Part shown: positions 8,952 to 17,896 of the stretch, piece after piece
How the letters are laid out: each line of letters begins with the position of its first letter
Numbering within the stretch: position 1 is the first letter of the stretch
From: Rhodobacterales bacterium
Lineage (GTDB): Bacteria; Pseudomonadota; Alphaproteobacteria; Rhizobiales; Stappiaceae
Direction of reading: 5' to 3'
DNA length: 64,000 nt
Assembly: GCA_008107755.1 (NCBI GenBank)
Contig: VIRH01000105.1
Span: 62,001 to 126,000 of the forward strand
Notes under the pieces: model-generated
Told to the model about the DNA's origin: nothing
The model's input: only the letters and a program-made list of their open reading frames with translations
Databases searched by the model: none
Program-made: the position numbers and the translations under genes

Positions 8952-8979
8952 AGGCCGGGCAGACATGCCCGGCCTTTTT
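8952..8979 (+). terminator. Terminator of ilvC
   Basis: 10-bp perfect stem AGGCCGGGCA / TGCCCGGCCT with a 4-nt loop, followed by TTTT, 33 nt after the ilvC stop. It also sits just past the convergent Sel1 gene's end. Confidence 0.92.
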
Positions 8980-8997
8980 CGTTCGTCAGGGCGCGAT

Positions 8998-11900
8998 CTA
9001 ACGGTCGAGGCGCTTCAGGGCATCCCGCGCCAGAATGATACCGTGCTCGGAAGCAGCTTTATAGAGTTCGACGGCACGTTCGAGATCGGGGCGGGTCACA
9101 TTACCCTCTTCAAGAAGCGTAGCGAGATAGTAGAGGCCGTCGGGGCTGTTTTCAGCTGCCGCCTCCTCTATCAGCGACAGCCCCGCAGCGCTGTCCTGCC
9201 GAAGTCCCCAGCCGTTGATCATCATCCACCCCAGGTTGGCCCGGCCCTCCGTGCCGCCACGCATGATCGCCTGAGTGAAAAGGTCGACAGCCTTTTCGTG
9301 ATCCTGCACGACACCCTTTCCGTCCCTATAGAGGATGCCGAGAGCAGATGCGGCATTTGCGTCCCCCTGGCCAATAGCCTGCTCATAAAGACTGATGGCT
9401 TTCCGAAGATCCTGAGGCACCGAAAGCCCGTTCTCGTACATCCAGCCGAGATTGTTCTGTGCCGCTGCGCTACCGAGTTCCGCGGCAATCGAATAATGTT
9501 CGGCCGCCTTGTCATAATCGACATCGCCGCCGATTCCGAAATAGTAATAGTTTCCAATCTCCGTGTTCGCTTGCGTTGGGCTTTCGGCAAGCGCATCCAG
9601 GTAGAAAGCCAAGGCTCGTTCCGGATCGGCATCAACGCCTTGTCCCCGACCGTATGCCCATCCAAGTGCCAGCCTCGCCTCATTGTTGCCAGCTTCCGCA
9701 TAAGCATGAAGTAGATTAACTGCGGTGCTGACCTTGTCTGCGGAAAATGTCTTCGCATGGCCAACGTACATTTTCGCAAGATTGAATTCCGATTGGCTGT
9801 TTCCCAGCTGCACAGCCTTCAGATACCATTCCTCCGCTGCCACGAGGTCCCGATCGACCCCCACTCCCTTTTCAAGATGCCAGGCCAGATTGTCGGCAGC
9901 GCCTGGATGCTCCGTTTCCGCAGCCTGGAGCAAATAACGATACGCCTCCTTGTCGGAAGCGCCCTCGATGAAACGCTGCTCGTGCATCAGTGCAACCGAA
10001 AACAAAGCTTCGACATTTCCAAAACGGGCCGATTTCTTGAACCACCTGAGCGCAAGTTTCTGATCTACCGGTGCCCCCCCTTCACCGGAATGCAGGAAGA
10101 AGGCGAGCTTATAGGCCGCCTCGCTGTTCCCGGCGACCGCCAGATCTTCGAGCATTGCGCGTCCCACGGCCGGGTCGATGTCAGGATCCGCGTCCATCGC
10201 CAGCGCGTGGCCAAGATAAACGCGTGCCTGTTCCATGCTCTCGGCGGCAAGGCGCAGCCAAACCAGGCTGAGATCGAGGTCTGGGGCAACGAGGTTTCGC
10301 CCCATGAGAGAACCTTGAGAATAGGCCTCAGCCAGCGCAAGCTGAGCACTGTTGAAGCCCAAGTCAGCTGCCTGCCTTGTAAGGTTCAAAAACTCTTCGG
10401 AGGTCTCCGGCGTGTCGGGGCCATACTCCAGAAGAAAAAGTGCCAGCGCGTAATTGGCAGCCGCGCACTTTTCGCCTTGGGCGGCACGCCGCAGGTAGGT
10501 TTCTGCCTGAGCGAGGTCCTGCGGGACGACGATGCCGTTGGCATAACCAAGCCCCAGAAAGAGGTCTTTTTCCTGCTGAGATCCGGCCCCGGTGACAAGC
10601 GCTGATACTGGGCCGAGAATGGAAAACGGATTCTCGGCGGCCGTCTGCCTCAAATCGCCAATTCCGGCCGCGAAATCCGGCGTTTCTCCCAGGCCCAGAA
10701 TCTGCAAACGCGCCCATTTTACAGAGGCATCGAGATTTCCGGCGTCTGCAGCGATCCGATAAAGCCTCGAGGCCGTTTCCAGCTTGTCTGGCGCCATTTC
10801 GCCCGAAAGAGCCTCGGCCGCTTCGAAAGCGTATTTGGAATTGCCGAGTTCACCGGCACGGATCTTCCACTTAAGGGCCTTTTCCGCATCCGCTGTGACA
10901 TCTTTTCCACTGGAATAGAGATCAACTAGCCTTTCTGCATCGTCCAGAAAGTTGTCGCCGGCGGAAATCTCGTAGTGGCGGATCGCCTCGGAGAGTTGTT
11001 CGGGACCGCCCTGCCCATACTCTTCCATATAGCCCAGATACGACGCGGCACGCGTACTGCCGTTTTCGGTAGCCCGCTTGAAGAAATCGCGCGCGCGCTC
11101 CGTGTCCTCTTCCACGATTTTTCCGTAATAGTATAGCTGACCCAGAAATCCTGTCGCTGCCGCAAGTCCGGCTGAATCGGCCTCGTAGAGATAGGAGAGC
11201 GCCCTGCCCGCATCGAATTTACGCCAGTCTTCCTGGGCATGGAGATAGCCGAGATCGTATGCGGCTTCCGCACCGCCCTCTTGGTAGGCCTTCAAATAAA
11301 GCTCGAACGCTGCGTCATAATCGCGCTCGACGCCCTCGCCGTTGACGTAGAGATCCCCCAGCTTGCGCATGGCCCAGACGTTGCCGAGCTCCACCGCCGC
11401 CTCATAATACTCAAGCGCCTGTGTCAGATCTCGGGCCACTCCGGTTCCGCTGGCGTAAAGCTGGGCAAGCCTGCCTAAGGCTTCGCCGTATCCGTCACCA
11501 GCTGCTTTTTCCAGAAGGCGTCGTCCACGATTCACGTCGTTAGGAAATCCGTCAAAGCCGACAACAAGGGCATAGCCAAATTCGGTCAGTGCAGAGTTGT
11601 TGCCCGCGGCGACCGCTTCCTCGTAAAGCGCAATCGCCTTGTCGATATCAGGCTCAACCCCGAGTCCGCGCCGATGGAGCCAGGCAAGGTAAGCCAGGGC
11701 TGCCGGGATACGCTCCTTGTCGATGGCCTGACGATACTGGGAAGCGGCACGTTCGTAGCTCTGTTCGACACCCTCGCCCTTTTCATAGGCAAAGCCGAGC
11801 GAGACATGCCCGTGGACGTAACCTCCGTCGATCGCCTCGCGGAACAGGGCTACCGCACGCTCGGGATCGGGCTCCACGCCCCGTCCCCAGAAGTACATCG

Positions 11901-12687
11901 TGCCGAGATGGTGCTTTCCCCGTTCGTCACCCTCATCCGCGGCCCTGCGGTAGTAGTCAGCCGCCAGGGACAGGTCCTCGCGCCCCAGCTTGCCATATTC
12001 ATGAATGAGGCCGAGATAGACCAGCCCCCGCGTAACGCCGTCGGCCGCCGCCTCCTCGTAGAGCGCGGCCGCCCTGGAGATATCGACTTCCGTCCCGATG
12101 CCTTTCTCGAAGAGCCATCCGAGGGCCGACCTTGCTTCCGGAAGGCCCTGACGGCTTGCCCAGTCGACCCAGAAATACGCCTGAGAAGGGGTTTTACGGA
12201 CGCCTTCGCCGTCCATGTACATGTAACCGAGCCTGAGACCGCTCCAGGCATCGCCGAAATCCGCGCCCTCCTGGTAAAAACGAACGGCCTTTTCGAGGTC
12301 CTGTTCGACCCCGAGGCCATATTCGTAGTGATAGCCCAGCTCTGCCTTAGCCCAGGGAAAACCGAGTTCTTCAGATCGCTTGAAGTAGGAAAAGGCCTTC
12401 TCGTAGTCAGGCTCCCAGAGATCGGCGTTCTTGTAGGCAAGCCCCAGGTCGTAGAGATCCTTCGGATCCTGCGCGGCTTCGCGTGCAAGCAGCCGCTCCA
12501 GTTCCTCCGCATCGGGAAGCAATCTCTCGAAATGTCTCGACGCCTTGCGTGCCGGGGCATCGCCGCCGCGTGCACCTTCAGCATGCCCGGCGTCCTCAAA
12601 CCCCGTATCAACAAATCCATTTGCGGCAACAGGGTCAACAGACGCAGCGATTGCGATGCAAAGACACAGACTGACAGCAAATCTCAT
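8998..12687 (-). CDS. Giant exported Sel1-repeat protein
   Basis: 1229 residues. Signal peptide (AVSLCLCIAIAASVDPVAA), then an almost uninterrupted array of roughly thirty Sel1-like repeats of about 36 residues (pattern A-x-x-x-L-G-x-x-Y-x-x-G-x-G-V-x-x-D-x-x-x-A-x-x-x-Y), e.g. AELGYHYEYGLGVEQDLEKAVRFYQ and AQNNLGWMYENGLSVPQDLRKAISLYEQ. Sel1 solenoids mediate protein-protein contacts; exported members act as signalling or envelope adaptors. No enzymatic domain is visible. Single gene, convergent with ilvC, preceded by a long AT-rich non-coding region. Function unknown beyond scaffold-type binding. Confidence 0.9.
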   Translation of the reverse strand: MRFAVSLCLCIAIAASVDPVAANGFVDTGFEDAGHAEGARGGDAPARKASRHFERLLPDAEELERLLAREAAQDPKDLYDLGLAYKNADLWEPDYEKAFSYFKRSEELGFPWAKAELGYHYEYGLGVEQDLEKAVRFYQEGADFGDAWSGLRLGYMYMDGEGVRKTPSQAYFWVDWASRQGLPEARSALGWLFEKGIGTEVDISRAAALYEEAAADGVTRGLVYLGLIHEYGKLGREDLSLAADYYRRAADEGDERGKHHLGTMYFWGRGVEPDPERAVALFREAIDGGYVHGHVSLGFAYEKGEGVEQSYERAASQYRQAIDKERIPAALAYLAWLHRRGLGVEPDIDKAIALYEEAVAAGNNSALTEFGYALVVGFDGFPNDVNRGRRLLEKAAGDGYGEALGRLAQLYASGTGVARDLTQALEYYEAAVELGNVWAMRKLGDLYVNGEGVERDYDAAFELYLKAYQEGGAEAAYDLGYLHAQEDWRKFDAGRALSYLYEADSAGLAAATGFLGQLYYYGKIVEEDTERARDFFKRATENGSTRAASYLGYMEEYGQGGPEQLSEAIRHYEISAGDNFLDDAERLVDLYSSGKDVTADAEKALKWKIRAGELGNSKYAFEAAEALSGEMAPDKLETASRLYRIAADAGNLDASVKWARLQILGLGETPDFAAGIGDLRQTAAENPFSILGPVSALVTGAGSQQEKDLFLGLGYANGIVVPQDLAQAETYLRRAAQGEKCAAANYALALFLLEYGPDTPETSEEFLNLTRQAADLGFNSAQLALAEAYSQGSLMGRNLVAPDLDLSLVWLRLAAESMEQARVYLGHALAMDADPDIDPAVGRAMLEDLAVAGNSEAAYKLAFFLHSGEGGAPVDQKLALRWFKKSARFGNVEALFSVALMHEQRFIEGASDKEAYRYLLQAAETEHPGAADNLAWHLEKGVGVDRDLVAAEEWYLKAVQLGNSQSEFNLAKMYVGHAKTFSADKVSTAVNLLHAYAEAGNNEARLALGWAYGRGQGVDADPERALAFYLDALAESPTQANTEIGNYYYFGIGGDVDYDKAAEHYSIAAELGSAAAQNNLGWMYENGLSVPQDLRKAISLYEQAIGQGDANAASALGILYRDGKGVVQDHEKAVDLFTQAIMRGGTEGRANLGWMMINGWGLRQDSAAGLSLIEEAAAENSPDGLYYLATLLEEGNVTRPDLERAVELYKAASEHGIILARDALKRLDR

Positions 12688-13434
12688 TATTCACCCGCAC
12701 GTTGCCGAACCGGTTGCAGGCATCGAAAAACGTTAAAACCAATGTTTCAAAAAAATTGCCCGAAAGCCTTCAACGCAGAATTATAATTGTTATTTATTAC
12801 AATCATTTTTTGTGCATAGCAATTGAAAAGCCTATGGAATTCTGCCGACCATCAGATCCGCAATCTAGCAAAAGCCGAACCGCTGAATCGCCTTTGAGAG
12901 CTTTAACTCCCATTGGAGTTCCTCATGCGGCCCCCTCGGAAATCCCTCCCGTCTTTCGAAAACAATGAAGGACCAGTTCCGCGAAAAGAAAACCCACACG
13001 GCTTTTCGCTGAGACATCCGCCAGCAAGTCCTCACGGAGAATGGAAGCCGGCCACGGCATCGCAACAGTTGTCTGACGTATTCAGTTTCTGGAGAGTTTT
13101 CACTTTACCCGACGGGCCTGCAATGGGTGAGGTCGTCCGCGAAGTCCGGATCGAGTGCCGGACCCGATTGAGGCTACGTGGTGGTTCAACCGGCATAGCC
13201 GAAAGAAATCGGTAATTGTCGCTGCGCCGGTCCCTGTTCTTGCCACACTGAACGGTGATCAGTCCTCGAATGTCGCTCTGGAGCAACCGGCGCCCGCCGT
13301 GATCTTGAAGATCTTGTGCATCTCCACGATCGGCGCCGGATCGGCATCGACCTTCAAGGCATGTTCTACTCGCGAGGAGACAAGAAGCGCTGTCTGCAAG
13401 GAGGTCCGTTCGCGCCTGGGTTTGAACCGCCTCG
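12688..13434. other. Gene-free stretch between the Sel1 gene and peptidase S11 gene
   Basis: About 750 bp with no convincing gene. The part next to the Sel1 start (about 12770-12810) is AT-rich and holds the inverted pair ATTGT/ACAAT, a plausible promoter zone for the Sel1 gene. The rest is GC-rich; short open frames on both strands lack ribosome-binding sites and recognisable products. A decayed gene cannot be excluded. Confidence 0.5.
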
Positions 13435-14319
13435 TCAGAAATTTGCGTCGATCAGCCGTGTGACTTCCCGGTCGCGGGCGGCCTCGCTTTTGCCGCCCAT
13501 CACGACGACGATGAAGCGCGTGCCGCCCCGCTGTCCGGTCGCGACGAGGTTGTAGCCGGACATGCGGATATAGCCGGTCTTCAGACCGTCAACGCCCGAC
13601 ACCTTTCCGACCAGCTTGTTGGTCGCCCGGAAGGTCCTGCCGCCGTAGGAAAAGCTTCTGGCGCGGTAGTAGCCGGCATATTGCGGAAAGCGGCGTTTGA
13701 GGGCGAGGCCGAGGGTTGCCATGTCGCGCGCGGTGGTGACCTGCTGAGGGTCGGGAAGGCCCGTGGCGTTCACGAACCGGGTGCGCGTCAGGCCCAGCGC
13801 CCGGGCTTCGCTCGTCATCCGGTTGGCGAAGGCGGCTTCGCTGCCCGAGATGTTCTCCGCGACAGTGACCGCGACATCGTTGGCGGACTTCACCGCAAGC
13901 GCCCGGGCCGCCTGCTCCACCGTGATCGTCGAACCCACCTTGAGGCCGAGTTTTGCCGGCGGCTGGCTGGCCGCCTTCTGCGAAACGGTGAGCGGCGACG
14001 AGAGCGAGTATCGACCCGAGGCAACTTCCTCGAACAGGATATAGAGCGTCATCATCTTGGTCAGAGACGCCGGGTAGCGCGGGGCATCCGCGTCGACGGC
14101 ATCAAGCTGCGCGCCGGTCGAGGCGTTGAGGACAAGTGCCGAATAGCCACGCTCCACCGCCGTCGCAGGCGCATAGCTTACCGGCGGAACGACAGCAGCG
14201 TCCACCTGCGCGGGCGGCGCTGAAGAGACGCCGGAAGAAGGCGGCGCGGTCTGACAGGCCGCGAGCACCGCGACCAGGAGAAGGGCCGAAACCTGTTTCA
14301 GAGCGATTTGCCAGCGCAT
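13435..14319 (-). CDS. D-alanyl-D-alanine carboxypeptidase family protein (peptidase S11), lipoprotein-type
   Basis: 294 residues. The N-terminus has a lipobox, VAVLAACQ, with Cys22, predicting a lipid anchor. The penicillin-binding fold carries all three active-site motifs: SLTK (Ser85, Lys88), SAN (Ser145, Asn147) and KTG in VDGLKTGYIRMSG. These enzymes trim the terminal D-Ala of peptidoglycan pentapeptides in the periplasm. The usual PBP5-like C-terminal domain and amphipathic anchor are absent, consistent with lipid anchoring instead. It lies 34 bp downstream of the ABC permease gene on the same strand, so is likely the last gene of that operon. Confidence 0.88.
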   Translation of the reverse strand: MRWQIALKQVSALLLVAVLAACQTAPPSSGVSSAPPAQVDAAVVPPVSYAPATAVERGYSALVLNASTGAQLDAVDADAPRYPASLTKMMTLYILFEEVASGRYSLSSPLTVSQKAASQPPAKLGLKVGSTITVEQAARALAVKSANDVAVTVAENISGSEAAFANRMTSEARALGLTRTRFVNATGLPDPQQVTTARDMATLGLALKRRFPQYAGYYRARSFSYGGRTFRATNKLVGKVSGVDGLKTGYIRMSGYNLVATGQRGGTRFIVVVMGGKSEAARDREVTRLIDANF

Positions 14320-14353
14320 TTACAATCCCGCAGAACCTCGGCCCGCCGTCCCG

Positions 14354-15115
14354 TCAGGGTTTCAGCCGGTAGCCGGTCTTGAAAATCCAGTGCACGACGG
14401 CAAGGGAACCGCCGAGAAAGACCATCGTTGCCAGAAGCGACAGCCAGAGGCTGACATCCGCCTGTCCGTAGAAACTCCAGCGGAAGCCGGAGATCAGATA
14501 GAGGACCGGATTGAGCAGCGTCACCTTCTGCCAGAACTCCGGCAGCATGGAGATGGAATAGAAGCTGCCGCCCAGAAAAGCCAGAGGCGTGACGATGAGA
14601 AGCGGCACGAATTGCAGACGTTCGAAATTGTCGGCCCAGATGCCGATGATGAAGCCGAGCAGCGCGAAGGTGACCGATGTCAGCACGAAGAAGGCGACCA
14701 TCCACACTGGATGCTGGATCTCCAGCGGCACGAAGAAACTTGCAGTAATGAGAATGACCGCCCCGACGATGATTGATTTTGTCGCCGCCGCCCCGACATA
14801 GGCGACCGTGATCTCGAAAAACGAGACCGGCGCCGACAGGATCTCGAAGATGGTGCCGGTGAACTGCGGAAAATAGATACCGAAGGCGGCATTCGAAAGG
14901 CTCTGGGTCATCAGGGACATCATGATCAGACCCGGTACGATGAAAGCCCCGTAGCTGACCCCGTCGACCTCCGTGATCCGCGAGCCGATGGCCGCGCCGA
15001 AGACGACGAAATAGAGCACCGTCGAAATGACCGGCGAAACCACGCTCTGCATGAGCGTGCGCCGCGTTCGCGCCATTTCGGAAACATAAATTGCCTTGAT
15101 CGCTTCGAAATTCAT
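14354..15115 (-). CDS. ABC-2 type transporter permease
   Basis: 253 residues with six hydrophobic segments and an amphipathic N-terminus ([40 protein letters not shown]), as in ABC2_membrane exporters. The sequence [14 protein letters not shown] matches the coupling-loop region of this family. It pairs with the ATPase encoded two genes upstream to form an exporter; the substrate is unknown (polysaccharide, lipid or drug are all possible). Its start overlaps the stop of the GNAT gene by 4 nt. Confidence 0.9.
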   Translation of the reverse strand: MNFEAIKAIYVSEMARTRRTLMQSVVSPVISTVLYFVVFGAAIGSRITEVDGVSYGAFIVPGLIMMSLMTQSLSNAAFGIYFPQFTGTIFEILSAPVSFFEITVAYVGAAATKSIIVGAVILITASFFVPLEIQHPVWMVAFFVLTSVTFALLGFIIGIWADNFERLQFVPLLIVTPLAFLGGSFYSISMLPEFWQKVTLLNPVLYLISGFRWSFYGQADVSLWLSLLATMVFLGGSLAVVHWIFKTGYRLKP

Positions 15116-15606
15116 GTCTTTTCCTGTTCGGCGCCGTCTTCGCGGCGCAATGTCATTTCCATGCGCGGGAGCATTCTACCCGGGATCGACCCCGACGGTG
15201 CGCTGCCGACCGTGGCAAAGCCGAGACGGGCATAAAAAGGCTCGGCGAAGGGATCGGCATCAAGCCCGATATGATGCAGCTTGTAGCGTCTGGCCTGCTG
15301 CAGCAGCGCCTCGAACAACCGCCGTCCGATCCGCCTGCCCTGCCAGTCGGGATCGATGAAGCATGTTTCCAGTTCGCCGGCTGTCCCGTCCCGCGACAAC
15401 CGGATACAGCCGGTGATCTGGCCATCGCCGGCCTCCGCAAGCCAGAAATCGTCGTCAGTCACCCAGCTTTCGCGCACGCGCAGCTCCTCCGCGCATTGTG
15501 CCAGGAAGTCCGCGTCGTAGCCGTTGGACTGCTTGGAACGCATGCAGAGGTCCGTCAGCGCTTCGATGTCGTCCGGCCGAACCTTTCGAATCGCGATTTC
15601 CGTCAT
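15112..15606 (-). CDS. GNAT-family N-acetyltransferase
   Basis: 164 residues. Acetyl-CoA-binding GNAT fold: [19 protein letters not shown] at the N-terminus, [29 protein letters not shown] containing the Q/R-x-x-G-x-G/A-like pyrophosphate loop, and [21 protein letters not shown] at the C-terminal beta strand-helix. Acceptor unknown. The gene sits between the ATPase and permease genes of an ABC exporter (9 nt after one, 4-nt overlap with the other), which suggests that it modifies the transported molecule or a component of the exporter; that is inference. Confidence 0.88.
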   Translation of the reverse strand: MTEIAIRKVRPDDIEALTDLCMRSKQSNGYDADFLAQCAEELRVRESWVTDDDFWLAEAGDGQITGCIRLSRDGTAGELETCFIDPDWQGRRIGRRLFEALLQQARRYKLHHIGLDADPFAEPFYARLGFATVGSAPSGSIPGRMLPRMEMTLRREDGAEQEKT

Positions 15607-15615
15607 GGCGTCATC

Positions 15616-16539
15616 TTAGTCCCGCTTGACCAGATCGACGAAAATATCCTCAAGCGACGACTGGTCCGTCTGAAGGTCCTGGAAATGCACGCCCGCCGCC
15701 GAAAGGTCGGACAGAAGCGTCGTGATGCCGGTCCGGTCCGCCTGGCTGTCGTAAGTATATGTGAGTTCCGTTCCGTCTTCCGAAAGCGTCAGATCGTGGC
15801 GGGCCAGCTCCGGCGGCACTTCGCTCAAGGGGGCCGTGAGACTGAGTTTCAACAGCTTGCGGCCGAGCTTGCGCATGAGCTCGTCCTTGTCCTCCACAAG
15901 GATGATCTCGCCCTTGTTGATGACACCCACACGATCGGCCATTTCCTCGGCTTCCTCGATGTAATGGGTCGTCAGGATGATGGTCACTCCCTGGGCCTTG
16001 AGGTCGCTGACGAGGCGCCACATGTCACGTCGAAGTTCCACATCGACGCCCGCTGTCGGTTCGTCCAGAAAGAGGATCTTCGGCTCATGCGCCAGCGCCT
16101 TGGCCACCAGAAGCCGTCGCTTCATGCCGCCCGAAAGAGATTTGATCGGCCCGTCACGCTTGTCCCAGAGGCTCAGATCCTTCAGGATCTTTTCCACCAG
16201 CTTCCGGTCGGGCCGCAGGCCGAAAAGGCCCCGGCTGAGCGCAACCGTGTCGCCAACGATTTCAAAAGGCGCGGTCGGCATTTCCTGCGGCACAAGCCCG
16301 ATCAGCTTGCGCGCCGCCCTGTAGTCTTTCTCCGCATCATATCCACCAACCGTGACGCTGCCGCCAGTCGACTGGACCAGTCCGCAGATCGTGCTGATGA
16401 GGGTCGTCTTGCCGGCACCATTGGGGCCGAGCAGCGCAAAGACCTCCCCTTGCTCGATCTCCAGGGACACGGATTTCAGCGCCTGGAAGCCACCGTCATA
16501 GGTCTTTTCCAGGTCACGGACAGACAATATCGAAGCCAT
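15616..16539 (-). CDS. ABC transporter ATP-binding protein
   Basis: About 307 residues. Walker [14 protein letters not shown]-loop VPQEMP, signature [19 protein letters not shown], Walker [13 protein letters not shown] and H-loop TTHY are all intact. The extra C-terminal 90 residues resemble the DUF4162-like tail of ABC-2 exporter ATPases. Start chosen at the ATG of [17 protein letters not shown] because relatives begin there; an ATG nine codons upstream is also possible. First gene of the operon ATPase - GNAT - permease - peptidase S11. Confidence 0.93.
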   Translation of the reverse strand: MASILSVRDLEKTYDGGFQALKSVSLEIEQGEVFALLGPNGAGKTTLISTICGLVQSTGGSVTVGGYDAEKDYRAARKLIGLVPQEMPTAPFEIVGDTVALSRGLFGLRPDRKLVEKILKDLSLWDKRDGPIKSLSGGMKRRLLVAKALAHEPKILFLDEPTAGVDVELRRDMWRLVSDLKAQGVTIILTTHYIEEAEEMADRVGVINKGEIILVEDKDELMRKLGRKLLKLSLTAPLSEVPPELARHDLTLSEDGTELTYTYDSQADRTGITTLLSDLSAAGVHFQDLQTDQSSLEDIFVDLVKRD

Positions 16540-16819
16540 AAATTTCCAATCGATTGAATGGCTCATGTTTTGACCGGTCGATCAAAATGGCGGGCACAGT
16601 CGCATGTGGGCGGAACCGCTTCAAGATGCAAGGCTGAAGTGACAGGCCACGCACCTCCAGCGTGTCCGTTCACCGCTGAGCGGCCAGTTTCACCCCTTTG
16701 CCAGAGAACGCGGTAGGATTGTTTCGCTTTTCGAAACAGTGCGTCTCTCCGCCGCCCCTGTGAAAATTTGCCCGAGGGTCTATCTAGTAGTCAGATCAAA
16801 CAATTCGAAGGGTCACACA

Positions 16820-17722
16820 ATGTCTATCAGACCTGTCAAACATGTTGGCCAGACCCAACCCACACTGGAAGGTGCAGGCGTCCGCCTTGAGCGGGTTTTC
16901 GGGTTCCAGGACCCGGAAATGCTCGACCCGTTTCTGCTGATGGATGATTTCCGCAACGAACGGCCCGAGGACTATCTGAAAGGTTTTCCCTGGCATCCCC
17001 ACCGCGGTATCGAGACCATAACCTATGTGCTTGCCGGCACTGTCGAACATGGCGACAGCCTTGGCAACACGGGCAACCTCGGAGCCGGCGACGTTCAGTG
17101 GATGACCGCCGGGCGCGGGATCATGCACCAGGAAATGCCGAAGGGTGATGCAAACGGGCGCATGCATGGATTTCAGCTTTGGGCCAATCTGCCCTCTTCG
17201 CTGAAAATGACCACGCCGCGTTATCAGGATGTCACCGCCGGGGAAATCCCCGTCGTGGTCGATGACGATGGTGCCTCCGCCCGCATCATCTGCGGCGAGT
17301 TCTGGGGAAAGCGCGGTCCGGTCGACGGCATCGCAGCCGATCCGCAGTATCTCGACATCCACGTCCCGGCCGGTCAGAAGAAGCGCTTCAAGGTCGATAC
17401 CTACAAGCAGACCTTCGCCTATATCTTCGAGGGCTCCGGTATTTTCGATGACGCCTCCGATCCGTTCGGGGTCCTGACCGAGAAGGAGTTCGGCGGCGAG
17501 GAGATCAAGATCCGTGACGAGACCGGGAACCGCTCGCTGGTCATTTTCGGCACCGGAGACGAGATCGTCGTCCATGCGGGCGAGCACGGCATTCGCTTTC
17601 TCCTCGTGTCGGGCGCGCCGATCAAGGAACCCGTCGCCTGGCACGGCCCGATCGTGATGAACACGCGAGACGAGTTGATCAAGGCCGTGAATGAACTCCA
17701 GAACGGTACCTTCATTCGATAA
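16820..17722 (+). CDS. Pirin family protein
   Basis: 300 residues, bicupin. The N-terminal cupin has the iron-binding motifs PWHPHRGIETITYVLAGTVEHGDSLGN and GRGIMHQEMP, matching pirins that bind Fe and, in some bacteria, act as quercetin 2,3-dioxygenases or modulate central metabolism. The C-terminal pirin domain ends in GPIVMNTRDELIKAVNELQNGTF, typical of the family. Start chosen at the ATG with GAAGGGT 6-8 nt upstream. Monocistronic, followed by a long GC-rich hairpin. Confidence 0.92.
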   Translation: MSIRPVKHVGQTQPTLEGAGVRLERVFGFQDPEMLDPFLLMDDFRNERPEDYLKGFPWHPHRGIETITYVLAGTVEHGDSLGNTGNLGAGDVQWMTAGRGIMHQEMPKGDANGRMHGFQLWANLPSSLKMTTPRYQDVTAGEIPVVVDDDGASARIICGEFWGKRGPVDGIAADPQYLDIHVPAGQKKRFKVDTYKQTFAYIFEGSGIFDDASDPFGVLTEKEFGGEEIKIRDETGNRSLVIFGTGDEIVVHAGEHGIRFLLVSGAPIKEPVAWHGPIVMNTRDELIKAVNELQNGTFIR

Positions 17723-17740
17723 GGCCACCGTGACCAACAT

Positions 17741-17782
17741 GCGGCGGGTGCCCGGCGAACCATCGCCGACAGCACCCGCCGC
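17741..17782. other. Long two-tier hairpin after the pirin gene
   Basis: Outer stem GCGGCGGGTGC (17741-17751) / GCACCCGCCGC (17772-17782), 11 bp perfect; inner stem CGGCGA (17753-17758) / TCGCCG (17763-17768) with an ACCA loop. No T run follows on either strand, so it is not a canonical intrinsic terminator; it may stabilise the pirin mRNA 3' end or be a palindromic repeat unit. Confidence 0.6.
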
Positions 17783-17896
17783 CCCACCGGACGCGGCGGC
17801 GTGCTACCGGCTTCTTACATTTGACCGTTGGACCTGCCTTGTAACCGTCACAGACATTGGCTACGCCTTTTCCTCTTTTCAGGACAACGGATTGCA

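Noticed and set aside
13155-13463. Open frame of about 100 codons in the 12.7-13.4 kb gap
   Set aside because: Runs into the 3' end of the peptidase S11 gene on the other strand, has no ribosome-binding site and no recognisable sequence.
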